A stretch of DNA of 64,000 nt. Source: an uncultured Bacilli bacterium (lineage in GTDB: Bacteria; Bacillota_I; Bacilli_A; RF39; UBA660). The stretch spans positions 6,886-70,885 of the forward strand of contig CAKPGT010000005.1 in NCBI GenBank assembly GCA_934155185.1. Direction: 5' to 3'. Numbering within the stretch: the first letter of the stretch is position 1; the number at the start of each line of letters is the position of its first letter. Position numbers and translations under genes: made by a program. This document shows positions 23,759 through 33,383 of the stretch, one piece after another. The notes beneath the pieces were generated by a model. The model did no database searches. It had not been told where the DNA came from and saw nothing but the letters and a program-made list of their open reading frames with translations.

Positions 23759-25019
23759 TTTTAACCTCCATTACTCTTGCATTAATATACCCATTATTTA
23801 GTGAAACATTAATCATATCATCCTTTTTAATTTTATCTATATTTGTTATACATCTATTATCCTTTTTAACTATAGCATATCCTCTTTTTAAAGAATTTAG
23901 TGGATTTAATATTTCCAATTTTTCTATTAAATGATTTGTTTTTTTAACCTTATCTTCATACAAAATACCTGGATTTTTAAATATTATATTATTTTTTATA
24001 ACATCTAATTTTGATTTATTTATATTTATAACATTATTGATATTACTATTTAGCTTATCAATTATATTATCAAGTTTTTGTTCTTTTATTTCGTATAAGC
24101 TTAACGGATTTTTTAAAATATAGCTTTCTGTTAACTTTTTAAGCCTTAACTTATTATTTTCCAACACTCTTCTAATTACATTTGCAAATCTTACTTTATA
24201 ATTATCTATTTCAAGTAAGAGATCACATAACTTAGGAACTGCCCTTTCGGCTGCCCCAGTCGGTGTTTCTGCTCTTACATCTGCTACAAAATCGCATATT
24301 GTAAAGTCAATTTGATGCCCTACTCCGCTTATTATAGGCGTATTACATGAAAATACCTTTCTAGCTACTATTTCTTCGTTAAAAGGCCATAAATCCTCGA
24401 TAGACCCACCACCACGACCTAGTATTATTACATCTAAATTATAATTATCAGCAATATCTAATTTTTTAACTATATCATCTTTAGCAAGTTCTCCTTGAAC
24501 TAGACATGGAAATAAAATCGTTTTACATATAGGAAATCTTCTTTTAATAGTAGATAAAATATCTTTAACAGCTGCTCCAGTTGATGCCGTTATAATACCT
24601 ACCCTCATAGGAATTTTTGGTATCTGTTTTTTATGTTTAATATCAAATAGTCCTTCAGCCTCTAATTTCTTTTTTAACTGCTCAAATGCAATATGTAAAT
24701 TACCAACACCATCTTCTAGCATATCTTCTACATATATTTGATAATTACCAGTAGATTCAAAAACACTTACCTTTCCTTTGACGAGAATTTTCATACCATC
24801 TTCTGGCATAAATTTAAGATTAGAAGCATTAAAGCTAAACATAATAGCACTAATTCTTGATGTCTCATCTTTTATAGTAAAATAAAAATGCCCACGCGTA
24901 TGCGCCTTAAAATTTGATATTTCACCCTTTAAATATACATTTTGAAGATGTATATCATTATCTATTTTATATTTAATATATCTAGTTAAAGCTGTCACAC
25001 TTAAATACTTATCTTCCAT
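23751..25019 (-). CDS. xseA: Exonuclease VII large subunit
   Basis: 422 residues. N-terminal OB-fold (about 5-100: LSVTALTRYIKYKI, KGEISNFKAHTRGHFYFTIK), catalytic domain with RVGIITASTGAAVKDI, GRGGGSIEDLWPFNEE and SGVGHQIDFTICDFVADVRA, then a long coiled coil and a C-terminal segment ending in SLKRGYAIV. Degrades single-stranded DNA with XseB. Confidence 0.97.
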   Translation of the reverse strand: MEDKYLSVTALTRYIKYKIDNDIHLQNVYLKGEISNFKAHTRGHFYFTIKDETSRISAIMFSFNASNLKFMPEDGMKILVKGKVSVFESTGNYQIYVEDMLEDGVGNLHIAFEQLKKKLEAEGLFDIKHKKQIPKIPMRVGIITASTGAAVKDILSTIKRRFPICKTILFPCLVQGELAKDDIVKKLDIADNYNLDVIILGRGGGSIEDLWPFNEEIVARKVFSCNTPIISGVGHQIDFTICDFVADVRAETPTGAAERAVPKLCDLLLEIDNYKVRFANVIRRVLENNKLRLKKLTESYILKNPLSLYEIKEQKLDNIIDKLNSNINNVININKSKLDVIKNNIIFKNPGILYEDKVKKTNHLIEKLEILNPLNSLKRGYAIVKKDNRCITNIDKIKKDDMINVSLNNGYINARVMEVKNE

Positions 25020-25117
25020 AAATTCACCTATAATTCTTACAATCTAATTGTATCATTTTTGTTTTATTATATCAATTATAATGTTATAATTTAATAAATA
25101 ATTGAGGTGATTAATGT

Positions 25118-25573
25118 ATGGAGATATTAAATATTAAAAATGACGCTTATATAAAATATTTATATGAGTATGCAAAAATATGCAAGCAAACTTGGGGTAA
25201 TAATATTGGTGATAAAGATTTGGATGTATACGTACAAAACAAAGTAAACAAAATATTAACTAATGATAAAGTAATAACTATAGAAGCTATAATCGTTAAT
25301 AACGAAATGGCTGGATTTATTTCTCTTTTCAAATATGACGGTGATGAAAAAAGAAGTCTTACGCCATGGCTTGCAACACTATTTGTAAAAGAAAAATATA
25401 GAGGAAAAAATTACTCTAATATACTTATTTCGAGTCTCTTAAATAAGGCATCAGAATTAGGATATAAAAAAGTATATTTAAAGTCTGATTTAAACGGTTT
25501 TTATGAAAAGAATAATGCTAAATATATAGAAACACTCAAAAATAAAGAAAGACTATATTATATAGAACTATAA
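25118..25573 (+). CDS. GNAT family acetyltransferase
   Basis: 151 residues with the GNAT fold order: MAGFISLFKYDGDEKRSLTPWLATLFVKEKYRGKNYSNIL contains (from residue about 67) the beta4 strand and the acetyl-CoA loop KEKYRGKNYSN. The motif is a variant of RxxGxG with Lys-Asn-Tyr in the second half. The acceptor is unknown. Start ATG preceded by GAGGTG. Confidence 0.82.
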   Translation: MEILNIKNDAYIKYLYEYAKICKQTWGNNIGDKDLDVYVQNKVNKILTNDKVITIEAIIVNNEMAGFISLFKYDGDEKRSLTPWLATLFVKEKYRGKNYSNILISSLLNKASELGYKKVYLKSDLNGFYEKNNAKYIETLKNKERLYYIEL

Positions 25574-25587
25574 TATAGTCTTTTTAA
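25549..25587 (+). terminator. Terminator of the GNAT gene
   Basis: AAGACTATATTATA pairs perfectly with TATAATATAGTCTT over a 6-base loop, then TTTAATT; it includes the stop codon. Confidence 0.85.
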
Positions 25588-25715
25588 TTAAATAATTATT
25601 TTTGTAATTACATTTAGTATTTCTTCTTTCGTTTCTCACCTTATATGAAATACGTTTCACATAGATTATACTGCATCGTATTTTATAATACTATAAAAAG
25701 AAAAAAATTTCACAT

Positions 25716-25747
25716 AAAAAGCTACATCATAAATTTGACAAGCTTTT
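25716..25747 (-). terminator. Terminator of the HdeD-like gene
   Basis: On the minus strand AAAAGCT pairs with AGCTTTTT, 10 bases after the stop codon. The rest of 25588-25715 shows a TGAAA-TACG-TTTCA inverted repeat (about 25647-25660) and nothing coding. Confidence 0.6.
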
Positions 25748-25756
25748 AACTAAATA

Positions 25757-26308
25757 TTATTTTTTAAATATTTTTGCAATTTCTTTAATATGATTTTTAA
25801 ATACAAGTATATCTATTATATTTGTTACAGAATAAGTACATATTAGGAAACCTAACGAGAAAGTTAACGCAATAGAACCAATATGCGGATTAATTATTAT
25901 TAATGTACCCGCTATAATTGATATAATAGAAAGTACAAGTAATAATAACCAGTTACTATATCCATAATTGCCAAGCGCTAATGAAAATCTTAAATTCACG
26001 AACGCTTTTACTACCATCACAATGCCAACGATTATAGGAAGCAGTGTTTGCATTAAATCTGGCTTTAATACTAGTACTACACCTAATAATAGTTCAATGA
26101 TACCAATTGACTGAAGTCCAGAAAATAAAATATTGTTTTCATTTTCCAATATGAAATATATGCCATTTACTATTAAAATAATTGCTAAAGCATAATTAAT
26201 TGTTTCAAATGACATTTGAGGATATATCATGAATACCAGCCCAAGAAAACACATTAATACCGAAATTACAATTGATGAGTACAAAAACTTATTTAACTTC
26301 TTTATCAT
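25757..26308 (-). CDS. HdeD/DUF308 family membrane protein
   Basis: About 183 residues when started at ATG 26308, seven bases after GGAGG; the longer frame to 26371 lacks a ribosome site. Six transmembrane helices in three pairs, with the DUF308 pattern of short loops (GIIELLLGVVLVLKPDL, INPHIGSIALTF). The first helix begins FLYSSIVISVLMCFLGLVF. HdeD-like proteins are widespread; the function in Gram-positives is unknown. Confidence 0.85.
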   Translation of the reverse strand: MIKKLNKFLYSSIVISVLMCFLGLVFMIYPQMSFETINYALAIILIVNGIYFILENENNILFSGLQSIGIIELLLGVVLVLKPDLMQTLLPIIVGIVMVVKAFVNLRFSLALGNYGYSNWLLLLVLSIISIIAGTLIIINPHIGSIALTFSLGFLICTYSVTNIIDILVFKNHIKEIAKIFKK

Positions 26309-26370
26309 ATACATACCTCCATCTATTATAATTTTACCATCTTTTTTATAAAAGTAAAGATTAAAAAGCA

Positions 26371-29300
26371 CTAAGCTTTAATGTATCTTAGTACTTTTTC
26401 TTTATGAGGTATATTACTTGATAAAATATTTGAAATTAAAATATTTTTATTATATTTAACTAATCTTTTTTCTATATCAAAAGAGCCATCTTTTTTCTCT
26501 TTTAAGACATAATAACAAGCTGTATTTGAGTTTTCATTATAAAATCCCATAGCAAGTGCTCTTAATGTATGAATGTTGGTATTATCTATTTTTTCTTTCA
26601 TATCAAAATGTACATGTCCTTGAATAACATCATCATAGTATTTTATACTTTTTCCATTAAATAAAGGCTCTTCTTTAGCAGATAAATACCCCATTATACT
26701 TTTATTACCTTTCCCACTTTTAATAGCTTGCTCTATTTTTTCTATTGCAAGAGGACTATTCGTGTATAAAAACTGCTCCCCTGATTTTCCAGGAGTAAAT
26801 TTAGACTGATAATTCCAAGTACTATGATTTGTATAATCCCACCTTATATCATTTGCAAAATGACAAAGTGCTACTTTTTTATTTCCAACTACGATATCAA
26901 TAGATGAAGGATAAAGTTTTAATCTTTTTATTCTACTACTTCCAAGCTTATCTAAAGTCCATATTTGATTTTCAGTCTTTTCTTTATCAAAGTAAGAAAA
27001 TGGTTCTATCCCAAGTGTACTATAATATTCACTATTACCTGCGACTGATTTTACCCCATATTCATCTTGTAAATCAATCACCTCTTTTGGGTTAGGACCT
27101 AGGCCTATATTATCTCCTAGTGAATATATTTCATCTATCTTGTTTTTTCTAATATCTTCTAGCACTTCTACACACGGTTCATACATTGCATGAGCATCTG
27201 TTATAATTGCTATTTGCCTTCCTGTATATTCTTCATTACAGTTAACTATTTTTATATTATCATTTAATATTTTATATAGTTTCTTTAATTCTTCAGTATC
27301 TACTTTATCTTCTATAGGAATATTATTTTTTTCAAATACAAATTTTGGGTTATTTACTACCTCTTTTACAGGCTGAGTTATTATAAATGGTAAAAGATAC
27401 TTTTCATGGTACTTCATTTCTGATTCATTTGGCATTCTTCCTCCAGGCAATATTATACCGCATGGTTTTAAACCCTCACGATATAACAAACACTCGGCAT
27501 TATTATCAACAACAGCACTAGATTCTAGTACTCCTCTTTGAATCCAACCACTTTTTTTAACCTCATAAGAATTATTTTTTATTATACCATTACTTCCCAT
27601 GTTTTTAGTAGAACTGCAGTTAAAGTTACCATCTAAAATATCATCATAAGCTAAAATCATATAATTAGAATTATAATAGTATCTTTGTCCTAAATAACTT
27701 ATAGGGCTTACTGATATAAAAATACTATCTCCATCTGCTTTTCCACCTACCATACTTTCAATATCTTCAGATTCACTTAAAACATGTGCATATAAGCAGT
27801 AATTTTTATCAGATAAATCAATCGTCTTACCCCCGTATTTAATAGATAACTCCTCATTTATTAGAGATTTATCACTGATAATATTTGATATCTTTGTTAA
27901 ATTTAACTTAGAATCTAATTCATAGACGCGCGTAATCTTACTATCTAATTTTGCAAATAAATTTTGCAAATCTATTAATAATTTTCCATTATCATTAAGC
28001 AGTATTTTAACAATATTTCTAAGATCATTTATGCTATTTATATTACTAATGGAATCTGTTATTTTAGCATAGTATAATAACTCATCTATAAGTCTCACTA
28101 ATTCTTTTGAATCATTATTATATTTTTTTAGCATAAGTAACGCTGAACTTCCACCTATATTTGACAATTTATATTTAGCATTACATAAAGCATATTTATT
28201 TAAATACTCTTTGATTTCGCTTAACGATAAGTTACTATAGTTTTGTATTAATGATTTATTAGCTTTAATTCTATATTCATGTATCTGGCTAATATCATAA
28301 AAAGTTTTCTTTTTGTCACTATCCATATAAAAGAAATACATTAAGTCATCTATGTCACTAGAACTTAGCCTTCTTTTTTGTTTTGTTAAATTTATAAGTA
28401 ACTTAGGATTTGCATTAAAAGCATCAATTATTTGTAAAAAATAAATAATATTATATACTTCGTTTTTTACGATATTTATATTATAAAGATTTTCATATAA
28501 GTAGTCTTTAACCCTAATAAAATAGTCCACCATATTATTATCAATAATGCTATTTATAATAGTTAAAAGACTATTATACTTACCAAAGCCTGCACCATAC
28601 TTTATAAATGATGAAAAATTAGTATTTGTCTTTTCAATAAAGCACTTAATTTTTTCATAGTTTTCTATAACATTTGTTGGATCGTTATTTTTCATTAAGA
28701 CGATGTAATTATTCTTTTCTTCTTCTTTAAGACCAATTATGTCTAATATAATTTCTTTAATTGGAAATGAAACCCTATCACTTTCTAAATAATGTAAAAG
28801 TTCATCATTAGAGGCAAGAGATAATTTATTTTTAATTAACTTACTATTATTTCTTATTATTATATTTTTAATACTATCGCACATTTCATGCAAATTATCA
28901 AGTGTCACCAATTCATCAAGACTTAGTTTCATAAGATAATTTGATATTACATCACTTTTTCTTTCAATTATATATGATATAACATTTTTATATGTAGCTG
29001 ATGTTTTTATTATATTAAATATATTATTTTCGTTAATTTTAATAGATAAAATTAACTCTTTAAATGTAGGATTATAGTTTTTACTTGCAAGATAACTTGG
29101 AATATAGAAATCATCTATTTTCATTATTCCCTCTTTTATTACATCTTTTTTTAGTCTTAATATTTCATTTTGAAATTCTATGGGTAGATTAGTAGATTTA
29201 AGGCAATAATATTCTATATCACTATACGTTAAACTATTTATTACATAATTAACTTTCTTTTTATTGCTTGTTATGTAATCTTTTACCCATAAAGGAACAT

Positions 29301-30255
29301 ACTTGTTATTAAGAGTTTTCATTAATATACTATATTCCATAGTATTTATAGCAAGCTTAGTTTTTGTTGGGTTCATATTAATTAAAATATTAGCTAGTCT
29401 TTGCTCATTTACGTATGCTATTTCAAGTGATAGTGAAATAATATTAAGTCTTTTTACTCTATTTTCTATTTCGTTTTTCCTTAGGTCAAATATTTTATCA
29501 ATTATTTCAGGAGGTGCTGAATAATAATCTACGCTATTTAGTAAATTTCTATTTTTTATTTCATTTACATATGATAGTATTTCATCTTTTTTTAATTCAA
29601 GTATTTTGTTTCTAATAGTTTCATCAAAAAAGGAATAATTCATTACATCACAAATGTTATTTTTATTTATTTTCATTAATATAATTTTATTTTTAATACT
29701 GTCTTTTATATTAGCGTTTGATAACGCATTTCTAATATCACTTATATCGGTAAGTTTTTGATCAATTATATAGTCTATTAAATCATCGTTTATATCATAT
29801 AAAAATAGATTTCTTAAAGCACCAATATTTTTTTCCTCATCTATAATTGCTTTTTTTATTTCAAGAGGAATTAAATCATCTTTTAAGATCTCAAATATAT
29901 TGTTATAAAGCTTATTAATTATTATCTTTTTAAATTCCATAGGATAGTAGTCTTTATATAATAATTCTCGTTCAAATAAATTTAGGTTTGTAAAGCGTAA
30001 ATTAATAGACTTTAACTTATTTACGCTTTCTTTATCTATCCTCAAGTTTAGTAAATCAACATACTTTGCTAACTTAATTCTAAAGCTTTCTGGTAGTAAG
30101 TCATCCATCAAATAGTCTATTACTTCGTCTGCATTTACTTTTTCAAAAAGTTTTGATAAGCTTTTCCTATTTTTATTTATTATTTCTTCTTTTTCGTCCA
30201 GCGTAATATTAGAAGATTTCAAATAATTCATAATATTTTTATAAGAAATTAGCAC
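26371..30255 (-). CDS. Giant protein: helical solenoid, unknown domain, metallophosphoesterase
   Basis: 1294 residues with a GTG start after a near-perfect AAGGAGGTGA. Residues 1 to about 750 are a long run of degenerate 35-40-residue helical repeats (typical unit: LPxEFKxxILxLKKDxI), suggesting an ARM/HEAT-like solenoid. Residues about 813-970 form a separate alpha/beta domain with YAHVL, DSIFISVSPIS, YMILAYDD and NAECLLYREGLKPCGIILPG. Residues about 1013-1225 are a calcineurin-like phosphoesterase with every metal motif: TDAH, LGDNIG, GNSEYY, CHF and GHVHF. No signal peptide or membrane helix, so it is cytoplasmic. It has its own promoter just downstream of the dnaJ terminator. Function unknown; a nucleotide or phosphoprotein hydrolase is possible. 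Confidence 0.8.
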   Translation of the reverse strand: MLISYKNIMNYLKSSNITLDEKEEIINKNRKSLSKLFEKVNADEVIDYLMDDLLPESFRIKLAKYVDLLNLRIDKESVNKLKSINLRFTNLNLFERELLYKDYYPMEFKKIIINKLYNNIFEILKDDLIPLEIKKAIIDEEKNIGALRNLFLYDINDDLIDYIIDQKLTDISDIRNALSNANIKDSIKNKIILMKINKNNICDVMNYSFFDETIRNKILELKKDEILSYVNEIKNRNLLNSVDYYSAPPEIIDKIFDLRKNEIENRVKRLNIISLSLEIAYVNEQRLANILINMNPTKTKLAINTMEYSILMKTLNNKYVPLWVKDYITSNKKKVNYVINSLTYSDIEYYCLKSTNLPIEFQNEILRLKKDVIKEGIMKIDDFYIPSYLASKNYNPTFKELILSIKINENNIFNIIKTSATYKNVISYIIERKSDVISNYLMKLSLDELVTLDNLHEMCDSIKNIIIRNNSKLIKNKLSLASNDELLHYLESDRVSFPIKEIILDIIGLKEEEKNNYIVLMKNNDPTNVIENYEKIKCFIEKTNTNFSSFIKYGAGFGKYNSLLTIINSIIDNNMVDYFIRVKDYLYENLYNINIVKNEVYNIIYFLQIIDAFNANPKLLINLTKQKRRLSSSDIDDLMYFFYMDSDKKKTFYDISQIHEYRIKANKSLIQNYSNLSLSEIKEYLNKYALCNAKYKLSNIGGSSALLMLKKYNNDSKELVRLIDELLYYAKITDSISNINSINDLRNIVKILLNDNGKLLIDLQNLFAKLDSKITRVYELDSKLNLTKISNIISDKSLINEELSIKYGGKTIDLSDKNYCLYAHVLSESEDIESMVGGKADGDSIFISVSPISYLGQRYYYNSNYMILAYDDILDGNFNCSSTKNMGSNGIIKNNSYEVKKSGWIQRGVLESSAVVDNNAECLLYREGLKPCGIILPGGRMPNESEMKYHEKYLLPFIITQPVKEVVNNPKFVFEKNNIPIEDKVDTEELKKLYKILNDNIKIVNCNEEYTGRQIAIITDAHAMYEPCVEVLEDIRKNKIDEIYSLGDNIGLGPNPKEVIDLQDEYGVKSVAGNSEYYSTLGIEPFSYFDKEKTENQIWTLDKLGSSRIKRLKLYPSSIDIVVGNKKVALCHFANDIRWDYTNHSTWNYQSKFTPGKSGEQFLYTNSPLAIEKIEQAIKSGKGNKSIMGYLSAKEEPLFNGKSIKYYDDVIQGHVHFDMKEKIDNTNIHTLRALAMGFYNENSNTACYYVLKEKKDGSFDIEKRLVKYNKNILISNILSSNIPHKEKVLRYIKA

Positions 30256-30281
30256 TGCCTCACCTCCTTTTAAGGTACACT

Positions 30282-30310
30282 ATTTTACATTAATTAAATA
30301 AAATAGTCAA
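30282..30310 (-). promoter_or_regulatory. Promoter of the 1294-residue protein gene
   Basis: Minus strand: TTGACT (30310-30305), 17 bp, TAAAAT (30287-30282), 12 bases ahead of the AAGGAGGTGA ribosome site. Confidence 0.65.
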
Positions 30311-30331
30311 TTTCATATTAATTGGGATAGA

Positions 30332-30358
30332 TAATAAAAGATGCTTTGTAAAGCATCT
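30332..30358 (-). terminator. Terminator of the hrcA-dnaJ operon
   Basis: Minus strand: AGATGCTTT-ACA-AAGCATCT followed by TTTATT, just after the dnaJ stop. Confidence 0.8.
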
Positions 30359-30368
30359 ATATTTATTA

Positions 30369-31505
30369 TTATATATTTTTTAAATATTTTTCGTATATGT
30401 CAAAATCACTAGTTTTAAGGTTTGTGCTACTTAATTCCTCTAATAGTTTCTTTTGTTTTCTATCCAGCTTTGTAGGTGTAATTACATCAAGTATTACATA
30501 CATATCACCTACACCACGTCTAGATGGACTTGGTAGTCCTTTACCTTTAATTCTGTGTCTTTGACCTGTCTGACTTCCTTGAGGAATGCTTAAAATAACT
30601 GAACCATCAAGCGTTGGTATTTCTTTTTTACATCCTAAAGCAGCTTCTGTAATAGTAAGTGGAAGTGTTATAAATAAATCCATCCCATCCCTTTTAAATA
30701 GTGGATGTTCTTTTACTCTTATTTCTATATAAACATCCCCGTTAGGGCCACCATTTTCACCAGCTGGACCTTTACCTGTAACTCTTAGGTGATCGCCTGT
30801 ATCTACACCCTTAGGTACCTTTACAATAATATCTTTCTTAACTTTTTTCTTTCCAGTTCCTTTACATGTAGCGCATCTTGTTTTATATGTTTCTCCTGAC
30901 CCATTACATTTAGGGCATGTACTTTGAGTTGCAAAAACACCAAGTATGCTTCTTTGTTCTTGCCTTACATAGCCAGAACCACCGCACTGTGAGCAAGTCT
31001 GAACCCCACTTCCACCGTGTCCATCACAATCAGGACATGTATCGTCAATATTTAAGGTTACTGTTGTTTCACTTCCTTTAGCAGCTTCTTCAAATGACAT
31101 TTCAAAAATAACACTAACATCAGGCCCTTTTGTTTTAGCGTTTTTATATGAACTAGCTCCTCTCCCACCAAAGAATGATGAGCCAGTACTTGAAAAACCA
31201 AAACCAGATCCAAATATATCTCTTAAAATATCACTCATGTCAACATCTTCAAATCCAGAGAAGCCGCCACCAAATCCGCCATTTCCATCAAACGCTGCAT
31301 GGCCAAATTGATCGTATTTACTTCTTTTATCTTTATCTGATAGGACGGAATAAGCTTCCTGTGCTTCTTTAAACTTTTCTGCAGCATCAGGTTCTTTTGA
31401 AACATCAGGATGGTACTTTTTAGCTAGCTTTCTAAATGCACTTTTAATTTCAGCATCAGAAGCATTTTTAGATACCCCAAGTACCTCATAATAATCCTTC
31501 TTCAT
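30369..31505 (-). CDS. dnaJ: Chaperone DnaJ
   Basis: 378 residues. J domain (1-70) with HPD in KKYHPDVSKE; Gly/Phe-rich linker (about 75-125); zinc-finger domain with four CxxCxGxG-type motifs (CPDCDGHG, CSQCGGSG, CPKCNGSG, CATCKGTG); C-terminal client-binding domain. Co-chaperone that delivers clients to DnaK and stimulates its ATPase. Last gene of the CIRCE-controlled operon, but separated from dnaK by pepF. Confidence 0.98.
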   Translation of the reverse strand: MKKDYYEVLGVSKNASDAEIKSAFRKLAKKYHPDVSKEPDAAEKFKEAQEAYSVLSDKDKRSKYDQFGHAAFDGNGGFGGGFSGFEDVDMSDILRDIFGSGFGFSSTGSSFFGGRGASSYKNAKTKGPDVSVIFEMSFEEAAKGSETTVTLNIDDTCPDCDGHGGSGVQTCSQCGGSGYVRQEQRSILGVFATQSTCPKCNGSGETYKTRCATCKGTGKKKVKKDIIVKVPKGVDTGDHLRVTGKGPAGENGGPNGDVYIEIRVKEHPLFKRDGMDLFITLPLTITEAALGCKKEIPTLDGSVILSIPQGSQTGQRHRIKGKGLPSPSRRGVGDMYVILDVITPTKLDRKQKKLLEELSSTNLKTSDFDIYEKYLKNI

Positions 31506-31520
31506 AATAATATTTACCTC

Positions 31521-33323
31521 CTAACTAATATACAATTTATCAAATTCATCTATTAAGCTGTCAAACTCATCAATAGCACTTTTAATAACTTCTTTATTAT
31601 TTATATCAACACCAGCTATTTTAAGTTCATCAGTTGGATATTTACTACCTCCAAGCTTTAAGAAATTTAAATAACTTTCAAGAGCACCTTTTTTCTTATT
31701 TAAAATTCCATTTACTATATAGCATGCTGCTGATAAGCTTGTTGCATATTTATATACATAAAAGTTGTAATAAAAGTGTGGTATTCTTTCCCACTCATAC
31801 CTAATTAAGTCATCTACTACAACATTAGGTCCAAAATACTTTTTAACTAATTCATAATAATTATCTGATAAAAATGAGCTAGTTAATATTTCACCTTTTT
31901 CACGTTTTTCATGCATATCTTTTTCAAACTCTGCAAACATAGTTTGTCTATATATAGTTGCTTTAAATAAGTCTAATAAATGATTTATAATATTTAGTTT
32001 TTCTTCTTTATCTTTAGAAGTACTAATTAAATATTTAGATAATAACAGTTCATTTACAGTTGATGCAACTTCTGCAACAAATATTGAATAATTTGAATAA
32101 CAATAAGGATTATTCTTGCATGAATAAAAGGTATGCATTGAGTGTCCTAATTCGTGTGCAAGTGTTGAAACATCATTAAGTTTTCCCTCATAATTAAGAA
32201 GCAAAAATGGATTAGTGTCATAGAATCCTGATGAATAAGCTCCCGTTCTTTTACCTTTATTATGATATACATCTATCCATCTTTCATCAAATGCTCTATT
32301 AATATTTTTAATGTAATCGTCCCCTAAAACACTTAAAGAATCAATAACCAACTTTTTAGCTTCATCAAAAGAATAGTCTTTACTCTTACCTTTTATTAAA
32401 TCTGCATACATATCATATAAATGTAATTCATCTAGTTTAAGAACCTTTTTTCTTAAATCATAGTATTTATACATAACATTCATGTTTTCATTTACGCAGT
32501 CAATTAAATTATTATAAATGCTTAAATCTACATTATCAGCATAAAGTGATGCTTCAATAGCACTATTATATTTTTTTAACTTCGCCATTACAACGTCTTT
32601 TTCTACATTTCCTGCAAATGTAGATGCTATAGTGGTTTTAAAGTTAGAGTATGTTTTAAGTAAGATTTCAAGTGCATCTTTTCTAACTCTTCTATCTTCT
32701 GACTTAACAAAAACTGAATAATTGCTTTCATTAAATTCACATTTTTCTCCATTTTCATCGGTAATTGATGGAAAAATTAAATCAGTATTTGTAAGAGAAT
32801 CATATGTATCTTCTGAAACATTAAACACGCTAGAAAACTTAGATAGAATTTCTTCTTCTTTTTCACTTAATGTGTGAGCTTTATATCTATATATGCATTC
32901 TATTTCAAACTTATACTTCATAAGTTCTTTTTCTTCTTCAAAAAACTTTTCGTACAAGCTATAATCAGCTTTTAACATATCAGGTACAACAAATGATGAT
33001 AACTCAGAGTATTTTATGCATATATCTCTTACTTCATTAAGCATTTTTTTATATTTATCAGAGCTTGTATCCGAATCATAGTTTAGATGAGCATAATAAT
33101 ATAGTTTTGATGTTAATCTATCTATTTTTTCATCATATGTCATATATTCAAGAAAATCTTTAGCTGATTTTAAGAACTTATCTTTATAGCAGGTTACTTT
33201 GTATATTTCTTTTTTTGCTTTAGCAAGGTCACTTTTAAAATCATCTTCATTTTTATATATGGTTGTTAAATCCCATTTATATTTTTCTTCAATTTCACTT
33301 CTCAACTTTTCTTTTGTAGCCAT
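31521..33323 (-). CDS. pepF: Oligoendopeptidase F (M3B metallopeptidase)
   Basis: 600 residues. The zinc site HELGHS lies in STLAHELGHSMHTFYS (about residue 386), followed by the downstream Glu in VAEVASTVNELLL. N-terminal helical lobe typical of PepF (KYKWDLTTIYKNEDDFKSDL). Cleaves short peptides in the cytoplasm. It sits between dnaK and dnaJ with 15 and 60 base gaps, so it is probably transcribed with the chaperones. A role in removing peptides from damaged proteins is inferred from position only. Confidence 0.96.
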   Translation of the reverse strand: MATKEKLRSEIEEKYKWDLTTIYKNEDDFKSDLAKAKKEIYKVTCYKDKFLKSAKDFLEYMTYDEKIDRLTSKLYYYAHLNYDSDTSSDKYKKMLNEVRDICIKYSELSSFVVPDMLKADYSLYEKFFEEEKELMKYKFEIECIYRYKAHTLSEKEEEILSKFSSVFNVSEDTYDSLTNTDLIFPSITDENGEKCEFNESNYSVFVKSEDRRVRKDALEILLKTYSNFKTTIASTFAGNVEKDVVMAKLKKYNSAIEASLYADNVDLSIYNNLIDCVNENMNVMYKYYDLRKKVLKLDELHLYDMYADLIKGKSKDYSFDEAKKLVIDSLSVLGDDYIKNINRAFDERWIDVYHNKGKRTGAYSSGFYDTNPFLLLNYEGKLNDVSTLAHELGHSMHTFYSCKNNPYCYSNYSIFVAEVASTVNELLLSKYLISTSKDKEEKLNIINHLLDLFKATIYRQTMFAEFEKDMHEKREKGEILTSSFLSDNYYELVKKYFGPNVVVDDLIRYEWERIPHFYYNFYVYKYATSLSAACYIVNGILNKKKGALESYLNFLKLGGSKYPTDELKIAGVDINNKEVIKSAIDEFDSLIDEFDKLYIS

Positions 33324-33347
33324 GTCTTCTCCTTATTATTTAAGACA

Positions 33348-33375
33348 AAGTTCTAGCATTTAACTGCTAGAACTT
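33348..33375 (-). promoter_or_regulatory. Strong hairpin between dnaK and pepF
   Basis: AAGTTCTAGCA pairs perfectly with TGCTAGAACTT over a 6-base loop. On the minus strand only TTTGTCTT follows, so it may be a weak terminator or an RNA-stabilising or processing structure that sets the dnaK to pepF/dnaJ ratio. Confidence 0.55.
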
Positions 33376-33383
33376 CATACTAT

